DNA of 64,000 bases from Rhizorhabdus phycosphaerae (GTDB lineage Bacteria; Pseudomonadota; Alphaproteobacteria; Sphingomonadales; Sphingomonadaceae), in assembly GCF_011044255.1 (NCBI RefSeq), contig NZ_CP049107.1, positions 3,841,001-3,905,000 of the forward strand, read 5' to 3'. Position numbers and translations under genes: made by a program. Positions 42,289 to 51,449 of the stretch are shown piece by piece; within the stretch, counting starts at the first letter, position 1; each line of letters starts with the position of its first letter. The notes beneath the pieces were generated by a model. It was not told the DNA's origin. It saw nothing but the letters and a program-made list of their open reading frames with translations, and did not search any database.

Positions 42289-43689
42289 TCAGACCGCTGC
42301 CACCGACTGGTCGGCGACGAATTGCTCGATCGCCCCGATCTCTGCCGGAAGAACGACATAGCGTTCCTGCCGTTCGAACAACTCGCCGATCCGGGCAGGC
42401 AGCGTCGGGCGGACGCCCGTCGCCCGCTCGACCGCGTCGCCGAATTTGGCGGGATGGGCGGTCGCCAGCGTGACGATCGGGATCGCCGGGTCGAGATCGG
42501 CGTCCTGCGCGGCGGCGAGGCCGATCGCGCTGTGCGGATCGATGATCTCGCCGGCGCGGTCATGTGCCCAGCGCATCGCCATCTGCATCCGGTCGGCATC
42601 GACGCGGGCGCTGGAGAAGAGCGCGGCGGCTTCGCTGCGCATCGCGGCGGGAATGTCGAGGCGCCGGCTGGACTCGAAGCCCTTCATCGTCGCGGCGAGC
42701 GCACCGCCATCGCGGCCGTGCAGGTCGAACAGCAGGCGCTCGAAATTCGAGCTGACTTGGATGTCCATCGAGGGCGCCGCCGTGGCGGTGACCGTGCCAA
42801 CCGAATAATCCCCGGCCGACAGGGCACGGTGGAGGATGTCGTTGACGTTGGTTGCAACGATCAGCTTGGCGACGGGCAGGCCCATGCGGGCCGCCACATA
42901 GCCGGCGAAGACGTCGCCGAAATTGCCCGTCGGCACCGAGAAGGCGACCGGCCGGTCGGGTGCGCCGAGCTGTACGGCCGTGTAGAAATAATAGACGATC
43001 TGGGCCATCAGCCGCGCCCAGTTGATCGAATTGACGGCCGACAGGTTGAACCGGCTGGCGAAGCCGGCATCGGCGAACATCGCCTTCACCAGCGCCTGAG
43101 CGTCGTCGAAGCTGCCTTCGATCGCGATATTGTGGACGTTGGGCGCCAGTACCGTCGTCATCTGGCGGCGCTGCACCTCGGACACGCGGCCCTTGGGGTG
43201 AAGCATGAAGATGTCGACCTTGGCGCGGCCCGCAAGCGCGTCGATCGCTGCAGACCCCGTGTCGCCGCTGGTCGCGCCGATCACGGTCAGGTGGGTGTCG
43301 CGCTTGGCCAGAAAGCGCTCGAACAGCAGGCCGAGCAGCTGGAGCGCGACGTCTTTGAAGGCGAGGGTCGGGCCGTGGAACAGCTCGAGCAGCCACTGGC
43401 GATGATCGAGCTGCTTGAGCGGCACGACGGCGGCATGGGCGAAGCGGCCATAAGCGGTCTCGCACAGGGCCTTCAGTTCGGCGTCGTCGAGCGCGCCAGC
43501 CACGAAGGGCCGCATGACCGCGACCGCCGTATCGACATAGGACAGGCCGCGCATCGCCGCGATCTCGGCGGTCGTAAAGCTCGGCCACTGATCGGGGACA
43601 TAAAGCCCGCCGTCGGAGGCGAGGCCCGCGAGCGTGACGTCTTCGAATCCAAGGCGGGGGGCTGAACCCCTGGTGCTGACATACTGCAT
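42289..43689 (-). CDS. thrC: Threonine synthase
   Basis: A 466-residue PLP enzyme converting O-phosphohomoserine to threonine. It begins MQYVSTRGSAPRLGFEDVTL, the group I (long-form) N terminus, with PLP-lysine block HGPTLAFKDVALQLLG and phosphate site ATSGDTGSAAIDALAG. Normal length. The ATG at 43689 is the only sensible start. Followed by the M16 peptidase. Secure. Confidence 0.96.
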   Translation of the reverse strand: MQYVSTRGSAPRLGFEDVTLAGLASDGGLYVPDQWPSFTTAEIAAMRGLSYVDTAVAVMRPFVAGALDDAELKALCETAYGRFAHAAVVPLKQLDHRQWLLELFHGPTLAFKDVALQLLGLLFERFLAKRDTHLTVIGATSGDTGSAAIDALAGRAKVDIFMLHPKGRVSEVQRRQMTTVLAPNVHNIAIEGSFDDAQALVKAMFADAGFASRFNLSAVNSINWARLMAQIVYYFYTAVQLGAPDRPVAFSVPTGNFGDVFAGYVAARMGLPVAKLIVATNVNDILHRALSAGDYSVGTVTATAAPSMDIQVSSNFERLLFDLHGRDGGALAATMKGFESSRRLDIPAAMRSEAAALFSSARVDADRMQMAMRWAHDRAGEIIDPHSAIGLAAAQDADLDPAIPIVTLATAHPAKFGDAVERATGVRPTLPARIGELFERQERYVVLPAEIGAIEQFVADQSVAAV

Positions 43690-43804
43690 GACCGGCGGCC
43701 CTTAGCGAGCGCGCGCCGCTGCGGCAAGGAATTGGGAGGCTCTACGTCCGAAACATCGTCGCTGTGGCGGATCGGCATCGTCGCGGCCGTGCCGGTCCCT
43801 GCGG

Positions 43805-43996
43805 TCAGAAGAGCCAGGCGATCACAGCCGAGACCATCGTCGCCCCGCCGATGGGCGCGATCAACAGGAGCAGGAGGTTGAGTGCGACCACAAGCGTCAG
43901 TGCTTTTTGTTGGCGCAGGCTAAGGGGTGGACGCTGCTCCGGAAGTCTCGGGCGCCAGGGCGGGGGAGGCGGCTGGTCGCGGAAATCCATGAACAT
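43805..43996 (-). CDS. Small single-pass membrane protein
   Basis: A 63-residue protein with a Pro/Arg-rich cytoplasmic part (FRDQPPPPPWRPRLPEQRPP) and one C-terminal hydrophobic stretch (LVVALNLLLLLIAPIGGATM plus VSAVIAWLF), probably one or two membrane passes. ATG 43996 has GGAGCG eight bases upstream; the open frame to 44059 lacks support. No family recognised. It lies upstream of thrC on the same strand, 115 bases away. Confidence 0.6.
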   Translation of the reverse strand: MFMDFRDQPPPPPWRPRLPEQRPPLSLRQQKALTLVVALNLLLLLIAPIGGATMVSAVIAWLF

Positions 43997-44087
43997 GAAG
44001 GGTTCGCTCCATCGCCTCGAAGCGGGGAGGATGCCGAGCCGCCACAGTCGCGTCGACATGCTTCTTCGGACAGGCCCCGTTCGGACG

Positions 44088-44411
44088 TTATCGCGGCTCG
44101 AAGGCCATGGCGTCCACGTCGAACCAGATCACGACGTCTCCGCCATGCTCGTCGATCGCCGACACCTTCGCCAGCGCTTTCGTTTCGTGAAGAACGAGCG
44201 AACGGGACCGGGGCTCGACCTTCAGTGCCGCCAACACGTCCCTCTCGTCCGCTGCCGATGTTATCCGGAAGGCGCTATCGGGCGATTGTCCGTCTCCATT
44301 GGTCAGGATGCGGGCAATATGTAAGCGTCGAGACGCCTCTCCCGCTTCCGCGACAGACGCCATAGCCAGCATCGACATCAGCGCCATCGCCACGAGGCGG
44401 CCATCGATCAT
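44088..44411 (-). CDS. Small exported hypothetical protein
   Basis: A 107-residue protein with a signal peptide (LVAMALMSMLAMASVAEA-GE) and an alpha/beta body (RILTNGDGQSPDSAFRITSA; LVLHETKALAKVSAIDEHGG; VVIWFDVDAMAFEPR). I do not recognise a specific family. It is periplasmic by prediction and separated from its neighbours by about 90 bases on each side. Confidence 0.65.
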   Translation of the reverse strand: MIDGRLVAMALMSMLAMASVAEAGEASRRLHIARILTNGDGQSPDSAFRITSAADERDVLAALKVEPRSRSLVLHETKALAKVSAIDEHGGDVVIWFDVDAMAFEPR

Positions 44412-44510
44412 TGGATGTCAGTCACAGATAATGTTCCTCAACCGGAGCGGCAGAGCTGGCGCAAAGCATCATTGATGAGAATAGCGAATGCCTCCAAAAT
44501 GGAGAGGACG

Positions 44511-44999
44511 CTAGAAATCCACGCCGACCGAGAGCCGGACGTCTCGCGCCGAAATCTGCCCGGTATCCGGGACGGCGCGGTAATTGCCGATCCGCGCCCC
44601 CACATTGATGGGGCCTTCGGGCTCGGGGGGCTGCACCGTGATCGACTGGCCTTCGCTCGCCATGCGCCGGTAGCCGGTTCGTGTGGTCGAGCGGTCCTCG
44701 ACCGTCAACGCTCGCGCTGCGCGCTTGGCCTCGCTCTCGGCGCGGGCCACGGCGGACGGATCGCGTAACGGGGCGACTTTCGCGCCCGCAGGTAGGTTGC
44801 GCGGCGGGTCGCTCAACCGGAAGGATCCCGACCAGTCGAGCACGACGGGCTGCGGCAGGGGAGTCTTTTCGGACGATGGCGCATCCACCGCCGCCGTCCC
44901 GCCCGGCACGGCGATCAGAGCGACCAGACAGGCGCCAGCCGCGAGGAGAGTCGTACGGCCGTTCCGGCGCGGATCGGGGCGGTGCACGGTCATCAACAT
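44511..44999 (-). CDS. Exported hypothetical protein
   Basis: A 162-residue protein with a membrane or signal segment (LLAAGACLVALIAVPGGTAA) after a basic N terminus, then a Pro-rich low-complexity region and a C-terminal segment that could be beta structure (GPINVGARIGNYRAVPDTGQ; VRLSVGVDF). The terminal Phe leaves open an outer-membrane link. ATG 44999 or 44993 may be used; neither has a strong ribosome site. Divergent from the argD promoter. Confidence 0.6.
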   Translation of the reverse strand: MLMTVHRPDPRRNGRTTLLAAGACLVALIAVPGGTAAVDAPSSEKTPLPQPVVLDWSGSFRLSDPPRNLPAGAKVAPLRDPSAVARAESEAKRAARALTVEDRSTTRTGYRRMASEGQSITVQPPEPEGPINVGARIGNYRAVPDTGQISARDVRLSVGVDF

Positions 45000-45060
45000 C
45001 GCATAGCATCGGAATCGCCGATTTCACACTGAATACCCCCGGTTTCATGCGACGAAGCGT

Positions 45061-45090
45061 TTGACGAGCATGGGGCTGCGTCACTATATG
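45061..45090 (+). promoter_or_regulatory. Sigma70-type promoter of argD-argF-hslO
   Basis: TTGACG (45061-45066), 18 bases, TATATG (45085-45090). Both elements are close to consensus. Transcription would start near 45097, directly before the leader hairpin, and about 80 bases ahead of argD. Confidence 0.65.
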
Positions 45091-45101
45091 CGCGCTCCGT
45101 C

Positions 45102-45124
45102 AGGCGGCCGGTGGCCGCCTTTTT
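45102..45124 (+). terminator. Leader hairpin with T-tract before argD (attenuator candidate)
   Basis: A perfect 8-bp stem AGGCGGCC / GGCCGCCT with loop GGT, running into TTTTT. It lies within the first bases of the predicted argD transcript, not after a gene, because the upstream gene is divergent. An outer pairing CGCTCCG (45093-45099) with CGGAGCG (45132-45138) could compete. This looks like an attenuator or a very short terminated transcript. Confidence 0.6.
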
Positions 45125-45175
45125 GCATTTTCGGAGCGATTTTAGAGCCGATCGAAAGGAAAGGGAGTTTTTGCC

Positions 45176-46366
45176 ATGACCATCACCCCGCTCATGCCGG
45201 TTTATCCGCGGTGCGGCGTGCGTCCGGTGCGAGGCGAAGGCTGCTACCTGATCGGCGAGCGCGGTGAGCGCTATCTCGACTTCGCGAGCGGCATCGCGGT
45301 CAATCTGCTCGGACACGGCCACCCCGAACTGGTCAAGGCGATCGCCGACCAGGCGGCGACGCTGATGCACGTGTCGAACCTCTATGGCAGCCCGCAGGGT
45401 GAGGCCTTCGCCCAGAAGCTGGTCGATCGCACCTTCGCCGACACCGTCTTTTTTACCAATTCGGGTGCCGAAGCGGTCGAGTGCGCGATCAAGGCTGCGC
45501 GCCGTTATCACCATGTGAACGGCAATCCGAACCGGACCAAGATCATCAGCTTCACCAACGCCTTCCACGGGCGGACGCTGGGCACGATCTCGGCCACCAA
45601 CCAGCCGAAGATGCGCGACGGCTTCGAGCCGCTGCTGCCCGGTTTCGAGGTGGTCGCCTTCAACGACCTGGAGGCGGCGCGTGCCGCGGTCGATGCCAAC
45701 ACAGCGGGATTCCTTGTCGAGCCGGTGCAGGGTGAAGGCGGCATGACGCCGGCCAAGCCCGAGTTCCTTCAGGGCCTGCGCCAGATCTGCGACGAGCAGG
45801 GTCTGCTGCTGATCCTCGACGAGGTCCAGTGCGGCTATTGCCGGACCGGCACCTTCTTCGCGCACGAGCAATATGGCATCACGCCGGACATCATGGCGGT
45901 CGCCAAGGGTATCGGCGGCGGCTTCCCGCTCGGCGCCTGCCTCGCGACCGAAGAGGCTGCCAAGGGCATGGTCGCGGGCACCCATGGCTCGACCTATGGC
46001 GGCAACCCGCTCGCCATGGCTGCCGCCGAGGCGGTGTTCCGCGTTGCCGTGAACGACGAGTTCCTCTCCAACGTCCAGACGATGGCGGCACGGCTGCGGC
46101 AGGCGATCGAGCAGATGATGCCGAATCATGATTCGGTGTTCGACAGCACCCGCGGCCTGGGCCTCATGATCGGCATCAAGCTGAAGGACGCCGTCGAGGC
46201 GCGCGCCTTCGTGGCGCATCTGCGCGACAATCATGGCCTGCTGACGGTCGCGGCCGGCGAGAATGTCGTCCGCATCCTGCCGCCGCTCGTGATCGACGAC
46301 AGCCATGTCGCCGAGTGCGTCGAAAAGCTGTCGGCGGGCGCCCGGACCTATGAGGCCGCACAATGA
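45176..46366 (+). CDS. argD: Acetylornithine transaminase
   Basis: A 396-residue class III PLP aminotransferase of arginine synthesis (N-acetylglutamate 5-semialdehyde to N-acetylornithine). Visible features: [37 protein letters not shown] (phosphate site), [13 protein letters not shown] (PLP-ring Asp) and the PLP-lysine Lys244 in [17 protein letters not shown] 45176 follows GGAAAGGGAG. It overlaps argF by four bases. Confidence 0.96.
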   Translation: MTITPLMPVYPRCGVRPVRGEGCYLIGERGERYLDFASGIAVNLLGHGHPELVKAIADQAATLMHVSNLYGSPQGEAFAQKLVDRTFADTVFFTNSGAEAVECAIKAARRYHHVNGNPNRTKIISFTNAFHGRTLGTISATNQPKMRDGFEPLLPGFEVVAFNDLEAARAAVDANTAGFLVEPVQGEGGMTPAKPEFLQGLRQICDEQGLLLILDEVQCGYCRTGTFFAHEQYGITPDIMAVAKGIGGGFPLGACLATEEAAKGMVAGTHGSTYGGNPLAMAAAEAVFRVAVNDEFLSNVQTMAARLRQAIEQMMPNHDSVFDSTRGLGLMIGIKLKDAVEARAFVAHLRDNHGLLTVAAGENVVRILPPLVIDDSHVAECVEKLSAGARTYEAAQ

Positions 46367-47292
46367 GCCGGTCCTTCATCGATCTCGCCGACGCCGGCAC
46401 GGCCGGCCTCACGCTGATGCTCGACGAGGCGATCGCCCGCAAGCAGGCCCGGAAGGGGCTGCCCAAGGGACGGATCGACGCTGACGCGCCATTGGCGGGG
46501 CAGACGCTGGCGATGATCTTCGAGAAGAACTCGACCCGCACGCGGGTTTCGTTCGACATGGCGATACGCCAGCTCGGCGGAACGACGATCGTGATGGATT
46601 CGGGCGGCATGCAGCTCGGACGCGGCGAGACCATCGCCGACACGGCGCGCGTGCTGAGCCGCTATGTCGACGCGATCATGATCCGCACCGACGACCATCA
46701 GAAAGCGCTCGATCTTGCGCGCTATGCCGATGTTCCCGTGATCAACGGGCTGACCGACCAGTCGCATCCGTGCCAGATCATGGCCGACATGCAGACCGTG
46801 ATCGAGCATCGCGGTTCGCTTGCCGGCTCGCGCTGGGCCTGGTTCGGCGACGGCAACAATGTGCTCCACTCGATCGTCGAGGCGGGCAGCCTGCTCGGCT
46901 TCCCCGTCGGCATCGCCTGCCCCGAAGGCTATGAGCCCGATCCGGCCGTGATCGCGGCCGCGCGCGAACGGGGTGGCGACATCCGCCTGTCGCGGGACGC
47001 GGTCGACATCGCCTCCGGCGCGGACGTGATCGTTACCGACACCTGGATCTCGATGGGCCAGGCGCATGCCGAAGAGAAGCTGAAGGCGATGATGCCCTAT
47101 CAGGTCGACGAGGCGCTGATGGCGCGCGCCGCACCGGAGGCTATGTTTCTGCACTGCCTGCCCGCCCATCGCGGCGAGGAAGTGGTGGACGCGGTCATCG
47201 ACGGGCCGCAGTCGCTGATCTGGGACGAGGCCGAAAACCGGCTGCATGCGCAGAAGGCGGTTCTCCTCTGGTGCCTCGGCAAGATCGGTTGA
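46363..47292 (+). CDS. argF: Ornithine carbamoyltransferase
   Basis: A 309-residue enzyme forming citrulline from ornithine and carbamoyl phosphate. The carbamoyl-phosphate loop [12 protein letters not shown], the HPCQ motif ([12 protein letters not shown]), the ornithine block DTWISMGQ and [11 protein letters not shown] are all intact. The ATG overlaps the argD stop (ATGA), so the two are translationally coupled. Confidence 0.97.
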   Translation: MSRSFIDLADAGTAGLTLMLDEAIARKQARKGLPKGRIDADAPLAGQTLAMIFEKNSTRTRVSFDMAIRQLGGTTIVMDSGGMQLGRGETIADTARVLSRYVDAIMIRTDDHQKALDLARYADVPVINGLTDQSHPCQIMADMQTVIEHRGSLAGSRWAWFGDGNNVLHSIVEAGSLLGFPVGIACPEGYEPDPAVIAAARERGGDIRLSRDAVDIASGADVIVTDTWISMGQAHAEEKLKAMMPYQVDEALMARAAPEAMFLHCLPAHRGEEVVDAVIDGPQSLIWDEAENRLHAQKAVLLWCLGKIG

Positions 47293-47395
47293 ACAAATAT
47301 GGGCGGACGGATGCGGCCTGTCGGTCGACACCGTCCGCCCGGATGCTTGAAATCGAGCCCGTCCATACCGACCTGATGGCGCACAGGAACTCGCA

Positions 47396-48292
47396 TTGAC
47401 CATCCATCCCACCCTCGACACCGCTCTCGGCTTCACCATTCCCGAACGGCATGTGCGCGGCCGCGTCGTGCGGCTGGGCCCGACGCTCGACCGCATTCTC
47501 GGCGCCCATGGCTATCCCCCCGCGATCGAACGGCTGCTGGCAGATGCGCTGGTCCTGGCGGCTCTGCTCGGATCGACGCTGAAGCATGAACAGGGGCAGC
47601 TGACCCTCCAGGCGCAGGCCGATGGCGGTGCGGTCGAGCTGCTGGTCGCCGACTATAAGGGCGGCGAAATGCGCGGTTATATCCGTCACGATCCCGAGCG
47701 CGTCGCCGAGATCCCGGCCGATCCCTCGCTCTTCGCCCTGTTCGGCAAGGGCTATCTCGCGATCACCTTCGACCAAGCGGTCACGGGCGAGCGCTATCAG
47801 GGGATCGTGCCGCTCGAGGGCGCGTCGCTGGCCGAGGCGGCTGAGGCCTATTTCACCCAGTCGGAACAGCTGCCGAGTCTCGTGCGGCTTCACAGCAAGC
47901 GGCTCGACGATGGAAGCCATGTCGCGGGCGGCATATTGATCCAGCATCTTCCCGAAGGGGAGGAGGGCAGGGAACGGCTGCACACGCGCCTCGATCATCC
48001 CGAATGGGAGCATGTCCGGGCGCTGGCGCAGACCGTCACGACCGCCGAACTCGCCGATCCGAAGCTGACGCCGACCGACATTCTATGGCGCCTGTTCAAC
48101 GAGGACGAGGTCCGGACCTTCGCGGCCGTGGACCTGCAGCGCGGCTGTCGTTGCGACCCGGGGCATATCCGCTCGGTCATCGCCCGCTTCCCGCTGGAGG
48201 AACGCGCCGAGATGGCCGATGCGGCGGGCGAGATCCATGTCGATTGCGAGTTCTGCGCCAAGCGCTTTTCCCTCGCGCTCGAATCGATCTGA
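47396..48292 (+). CDS. hslO: Hsp33 redox-regulated chaperone
   Basis: A 298-residue chaperone activated by oxidation in the cytosol. The C-terminal zinc/redox switch has CRC (in LQRGCRCDPGHI) and CEFC, the four-cysteine set. The N-terminal domain starts at HVRGRVVRLGPTLDRILGAH. The start is TTG at 47396 with AGGAA six bases upstream. It lies 103 bases after argF, possibly on the same transcript. Confidence 0.95.
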   Translation: MTIHPTLDTALGFTIPERHVRGRVVRLGPTLDRILGAHGYPPAIERLLADALVLAALLGSTLKHEQGQLTLQAQADGGAVELLVADYKGGEMRGYIRHDPERVAEIPADPSLFALFGKGYLAITFDQAVTGERYQGIVPLEGASLAEAAEAYFTQSEQLPSLVRLHSKRLDDGSHVAGGILIQHLPEGEEGRERLHTRLDHPEWEHVRALAQTVTTAELADPKLTPTDILWRLFNEDEVRTFAAVDLQRGCRCDPGHIRSVIARFPLEERAEMADAAGEIHVDCEFCAKRFSLALESI

Positions 48293-48452
48293 TCGCAATA
48301 GCCTCTTCCCGAAATCGTAACGACTTCGGTACAAAACAGCATTCTTCAGGTTGGGTGGCGTCCGTCTCCGGCTATCGGTCGTTGGTCGAACGATGCTGGC
48401 ATGAGCGGGCGGCGCCGGGAAACGCGATATTGTCTTCGAGTGAACGGGGTGG

Positions 48453-48920
48453 ATGATGGGCCTGGTGGTACGTGCGGGCGTTCCGCTGATCCTGATTGCA
48501 GTGGTCGCCGCCCGGCTGGTCGCGGCCCCTGCTGCAGTGGCTACGCCTGCTCCGGCGCAAGCTCCTGCCGCACCGCCCGCGCTCGATGCGCTCAAATCGC
48601 TTGAACCCGGAACGTGGCAACTGGATGTCGCTGGACGTCCCAGCCGGCAGGTCTGCCTGTCTGATCCGGCGGCCCTCGTGCAGATAGAACATGAGCAGAC
48701 GGGGTGCTCGCGCCTGGTCGTCGCCAACGAAGCGCGCAGCGCCACCGTACAATATACGTGCCAGGGAGCCGGTTGGGGGCGCAGCACGGTGCGCGTGGTG
48801 ACTCCGCGCCAGGTGTCGATTTCGACTCAGGGCATCGCGCGCAATGCACCCTTCGACTATGTGGTGAGCGCTCGAAAGGTCGGCGCATGCTCTCCGGCGG
48901 GCTCCGCTTCGCATCGCTGA
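48453..48920 (+). CDS. DUF3617-like exported protein
   Basis: A 155-residue protein with an N-terminal hydrophobic signal or anchor (VRAGVPLILIAVVAARLVAA), a Pro/Ala linker and a compact domain (LKSLEPGTWQLDVAGRPSRQ; VQYTCQGAGWGRSTVRVVTP) with four Cys, consistent with a DUF3617 domain. Function of the family is unknown. ATG 48453 or 48456 may be used. It is followed by the sRNA region. Confidence 0.75.
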   Translation: MMGLVVRAGVPLILIAVVAARLVAAPAAVATPAPAQAPAAPPALDALKSLEPGTWQLDVAGRPSRQVCLSDPAALVQIEHEQTGCSRLVVANEARSATVQYTCQGAGWGRSTVRVVTPRQVSISTQGIARNAPFDYVVSARKVGACSPAGSASHR

Positions 48921-49043
48921 GCCGTAGCGTCACTGGCGGCAAGACGCGGTTGCCGGTCGCCGATCATACCAAAGTCGAATCGCCCAGCGCAGCCATGACG
49001 TCGTCTGGTTAATCCTTTGTTTAGGCGAGGCATATTAGAAGGG

Positions 49044-49127
49044 ATGCGTGCCTTCCCCTTGGGCACATTTTCCTCCCTTAGCAGGCTTTCAGCCTCCCTG
49101 GGCCGCCTTCGGGCGGCCCTTTCTTTT
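49044..49127 (+). ncRNA. suhB/mmgR-family (alpha-r8) small RNA candidate
   Basis: An intergenic segment with sRNA architecture: a first stem (GTGCC/GGCAC, 49048-49066), then the unpaired core TTTCCTCCCT (49068-49077), a second small stem (AGGCT/AGCCT, 49083-49095) and a perfect intrinsic terminator (GGGCCGCC-TTCG-GGCGGCCC then TTTCTTTT, 49100-49127). That ten-base core is, as I recall, the conserved mark of the alphaproteobacterial suhB/mmgR family (in Sinorhizobium it influences PHB storage). A TATTAG -10-like element is at 49033-49038. Ends are approximate. Confidence 0.65.
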
Positions 49128-49130
49128 GTG

Positions 49131-49157
49131 TCCCGCCTTCGGGAGTCCCTTCTTTTT
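49131..49157 (+). terminator. Second, tandem terminator after the sRNA
   Basis: TCCCG, loop CCTT, CGGGA, then a pyrimidine run ending in CTTCTTTTT. Just behind the sRNA terminator and before the convergent Anbu gene. Confidence 0.55.
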
Positions 49158-49172
49158 CCGCTGCGGGTGACG

Positions 49173-49964
49173 TCAGCCCTTGGCGCGAAGCCGGTCTTCG
49201 ATATCGCTGACGGGATCCTCTCCGCGCAGAAAGGGCGGATCAGGGATGGATGCGCGGGATTCGTTGAGCAGCATCGACCAGCGCGCCGAAAGATTTCGGA
49301 AATAAGGATCGTCGACTTCGATCCTGCGCCTGACGATGGGAGCACTCGAATCCTGCCGGACGACAATCAAGTCGAAGGGAAGACCGACCGACAGGTCGGA
49401 TCTTATGGTCGAGTCGAACGACAGCAATCCTACCTTGACGGCTTCCTCGAGCGAACTGTGATGATCCATGGCCCGGTCGAGGATCGGCTTGCCATATTGG
49501 GTGGCACCGATCTGGAAGAAGGGGCTGTCCTGCTGGCATTCGATGAAGTTCCCCGCATCGTAGATCAGGAACAGCTTGAGCGGCCCGCCGGCGATCCGCC
49601 CGCCCAGCAGCAGAGAGATGCCTGACGGCACGTTGGCGGCGTAGAGAGCAGGCTTCAGCTGCGCGCCGGCCGACATCACCGCCTCGCCGACCAGTTGGGC
49701 GGCCTGGAACATGCTCGGCATATGCTCGATGCGCCGCGGTTCTTCTTCGGGATTTCGTGCGGGAAGGCCCTCGGCGAGCATGCCCAGCACGAGCTGGGTC
49801 ACCGATAGATTGCCGGCACTTGCGAGCACCACGAACGTGTCCGGGGCATCGGCCAGGATGTGGAGCTTTCGATAGGTGGAGATGTTGTCGATGCCGGCAT
49901 TGGTCCGCGTGTCGCCGATCATGATCAGCCCATCGCGCAGCATGATTCCCAGACAATAGGTCAT
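49173..49964 (-). CDS. Anbu-type proteasome-like peptidase
   Basis: A 263-residue Ntn-hydrolase of the 20S-proteasome beta fold, Anbu (ancestral beta subunit) group. The expected catalytic Thr follows the start directly (M-T-YCLGIML), with GLIMIGDTRTNAGIDNISTY and the Lys in TYRKLHILAD, the usual Thr1/Asp/Lys set. The C-terminal half has QIGATQYGKPILDRAM. Usual Anbu partners (transglutaminase, alpha-E and ATP-grasp genes) are not adjacent, so it is an orphan copy or sits in a split locus. Peptidase activity and target are not established here. Confidence 0.88.
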   Translation of the reverse strand: MTYCLGIMLRDGLIMIGDTRTNAGIDNISTYRKLHILADAPDTFVVLASAGNLSVTQLVLGMLAEGLPARNPEEEPRRIEHMPSMFQAAQLVGEAVMSAGAQLKPALYAANVPSGISLLLGGRIAGGPLKLFLIYDAGNFIECQQDSPFFQIGATQYGKPILDRAMDHHSSLEEAVKVGLLSFDSTIRSDLSVGLPFDLIVVRQDSSAPIVRRRIEVDDPYFRNLSARWSMLLNESRASIPDPPFLRGEDPVSDIEDRLRAKG

Positions 49965-50107
49965 GTGCTCCCGCTCGCCTTGTCTCTCCGCGGTGCAGGA
50001 TAACCGATATGCGGCATTTGTCAGTGCCGGATTTCAGGACGGATCGAGGTGGCGCGGTTCCCCCGCTAGCTGTGGATTCGGCGGCCCAAATCGCATAGAT
50101 GCGGCCC

Positions 50108-50800
50108 ATGGCTGACATAGCGAATATTGAAAGCCGGCGCGCGATCGTGCTGCTGTCGGGTGGTCTCGACTCGATGGTCTCGGGCGGTATCGCCCGGGAG
50201 CAGGGCTTCGAGCTGGCGGCCCTGACCATCGATTATAATCAGCGGCACCGGGTCGAGCTCGAGGCGGCAAAGCGCGTCGCGGCGGCGCTGCAGGTCGATC
50301 GGCATGTCACCTTGCCCCTGAACCTGAGGGCTTTCGGCGGATCCTCGCTGACCGACGATATCGACGTTCCCAAGGACGGCGTACAGCCGGGCATCCCCTC
50401 GACCTATGTGCCGGCGCGCAACACCATCTTCCTGTCGCTGGCGCTGGGCTTCGCCGAGGCGACGGGCGCGCGGCACATCTTCCTGGGCGTCAATGCGCTC
50501 GATTACTCGGGCTATCCTGATTGCCGGCCCGAGTTCATTTCCGCGTTCCAGCATCTGGCCGACCTCGCCACCCGCATGGGCGTGGAGGGGCAGGGCTTCA
50601 CCATCCACGCGCCGCTGCAGCATATGACCAAGGCCGACATCGCCCGCGAGGCGGCGCGCCTTGGGCTCGATGCAGGGATGAGCTGGTCCTGTTACGATCC
50701 GACGCCCGACGGCCGTCATTGCGGACTGTGCGACAGCTGCCGCCTGCGCGCCAAGGGCTTCGAGGAAGCCGGGTTGGCCGACCCCACGGTGTACGCCTGA
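50108..50800 (+). CDS. queC: 7-cyano-7-deazaguanine synthase (QueC)
   Basis: A 230-residue ATP-dependent enzyme making preQ0 for queuosine. The PP-loop SGGLDSM is at the N terminus ([20 protein letters not shown]), NAIDY-type block as [15 protein letters not shown], and the zinc-binding Cys set [14 protein letters not shown] at the C terminus. ATG 50099 is an alternative three codons upstream. One base separates its stop from queE. queD is not in the window. Confidence 0.95.
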   Translation: MADIANIESRRAIVLLSGGLDSMVSGGIAREQGFELAALTIDYNQRHRVELEAAKRVAAALQVDRHVTLPLNLRAFGGSSLTDDIDVPKDGVQPGIPSTYVPARNTIFLSLALGFAEATGARHIFLGVNALDYSGYPDCRPEFISAFQHLADLATRMGVEGQGFTIHAPLQHMTKADIAREAARLGLDAGMSWSCYDPTPDGRHCGLCDSCRLRAKGFEEAGLADPTVYA

Positions 50801-50801
50801 G

Positions 50802-51431
50802 ATGGGCAGCTATGCGGTCAAGGAGATGTTCCTCACCCTGCAGGGGGAAGGCATGCAGGTGGGCCGCCGGGCGGTGTTCCTGCGCTTCGCCGGCTGCAAT
50901 CTGTGGAGCGGACGCGAGGAGGACCGCGCGACTGCGGTCTGTCGTTTCTGCGACACCGATTTCGTCGGGCTCGATGGCGACAATGGCGGGCGCTATGATG
51001 CGGCGTCGCTCGCCGACAAGGTGGTAGCCCTGTGGGGAGCGTTGCCCCACCCGCTGGTCGTGATGACGGGTGGCGAGCCGCTGTTGCAGGTCGATTCCGA
51101 ATTGCTCACTGCCCTTCGGGCGCGCGGGGTCGAGACCGCGGTCGAAACCAACGGCACCCAGGCGGCGCCCGAGGGGATCGACTGGATCTGCGTCAGCCCC
51201 AAGGCCGGCAGCGAGATCGTCCAGCGATCGGGACAGGAACTCAAGCTGGTATGGCCGCAGCAGGGACTGGATCCCGCTACCCTGGAAAGCTGGGACTTCC
51301 AGCATTTCCTGCTGCAGCCGATGGACGGGCCCGACCTGGCAGCCGCGCGTGAAGCGGCGATCGCCTATATTCTCGATCATCCGCGCTGGCGGCTATCGAC
51401 GCAGACTCACAAGGTCGTCGGCATTCGATAG
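50802..51431 (+). CDS. queE: 7-carboxy-7-deazaguanine synthase (QueE)
   Basis: A 209-residue radical-SAM enzyme converting carboxytetrahydropterin to 7-carboxy-7-deazaguanine. The [4Fe-4S] motif is the extended C-x14-C-x2-C form (first Cys in RFAGCNLWSG, then CRFC) rather than C-x3-C-x2-C; this form is known from the Burkholderia type of QueE. VMTGGEPLLQVD and VETNGTQ are also present. Coupled to queC. Confidence 0.94.
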   Translation: MGSYAVKEMFLTLQGEGMQVGRRAVFLRFAGCNLWSGREEDRATAVCRFCDTDFVGLDGDNGGRYDAASLADKVVALWGALPHPLVVMTGGEPLLQVDSELLTALRARGVETAVETNGTQAAPEGIDWICVSPKAGSEIVQRSGQELKLVWPQQGLDPATLESWDFQHFLLQPMDGPDLAAAREAAIAYILDHPRWRLSTQTHKVVGIR

Positions 51432-51449
51432 TCGCCCTGCGCCGGAAGA

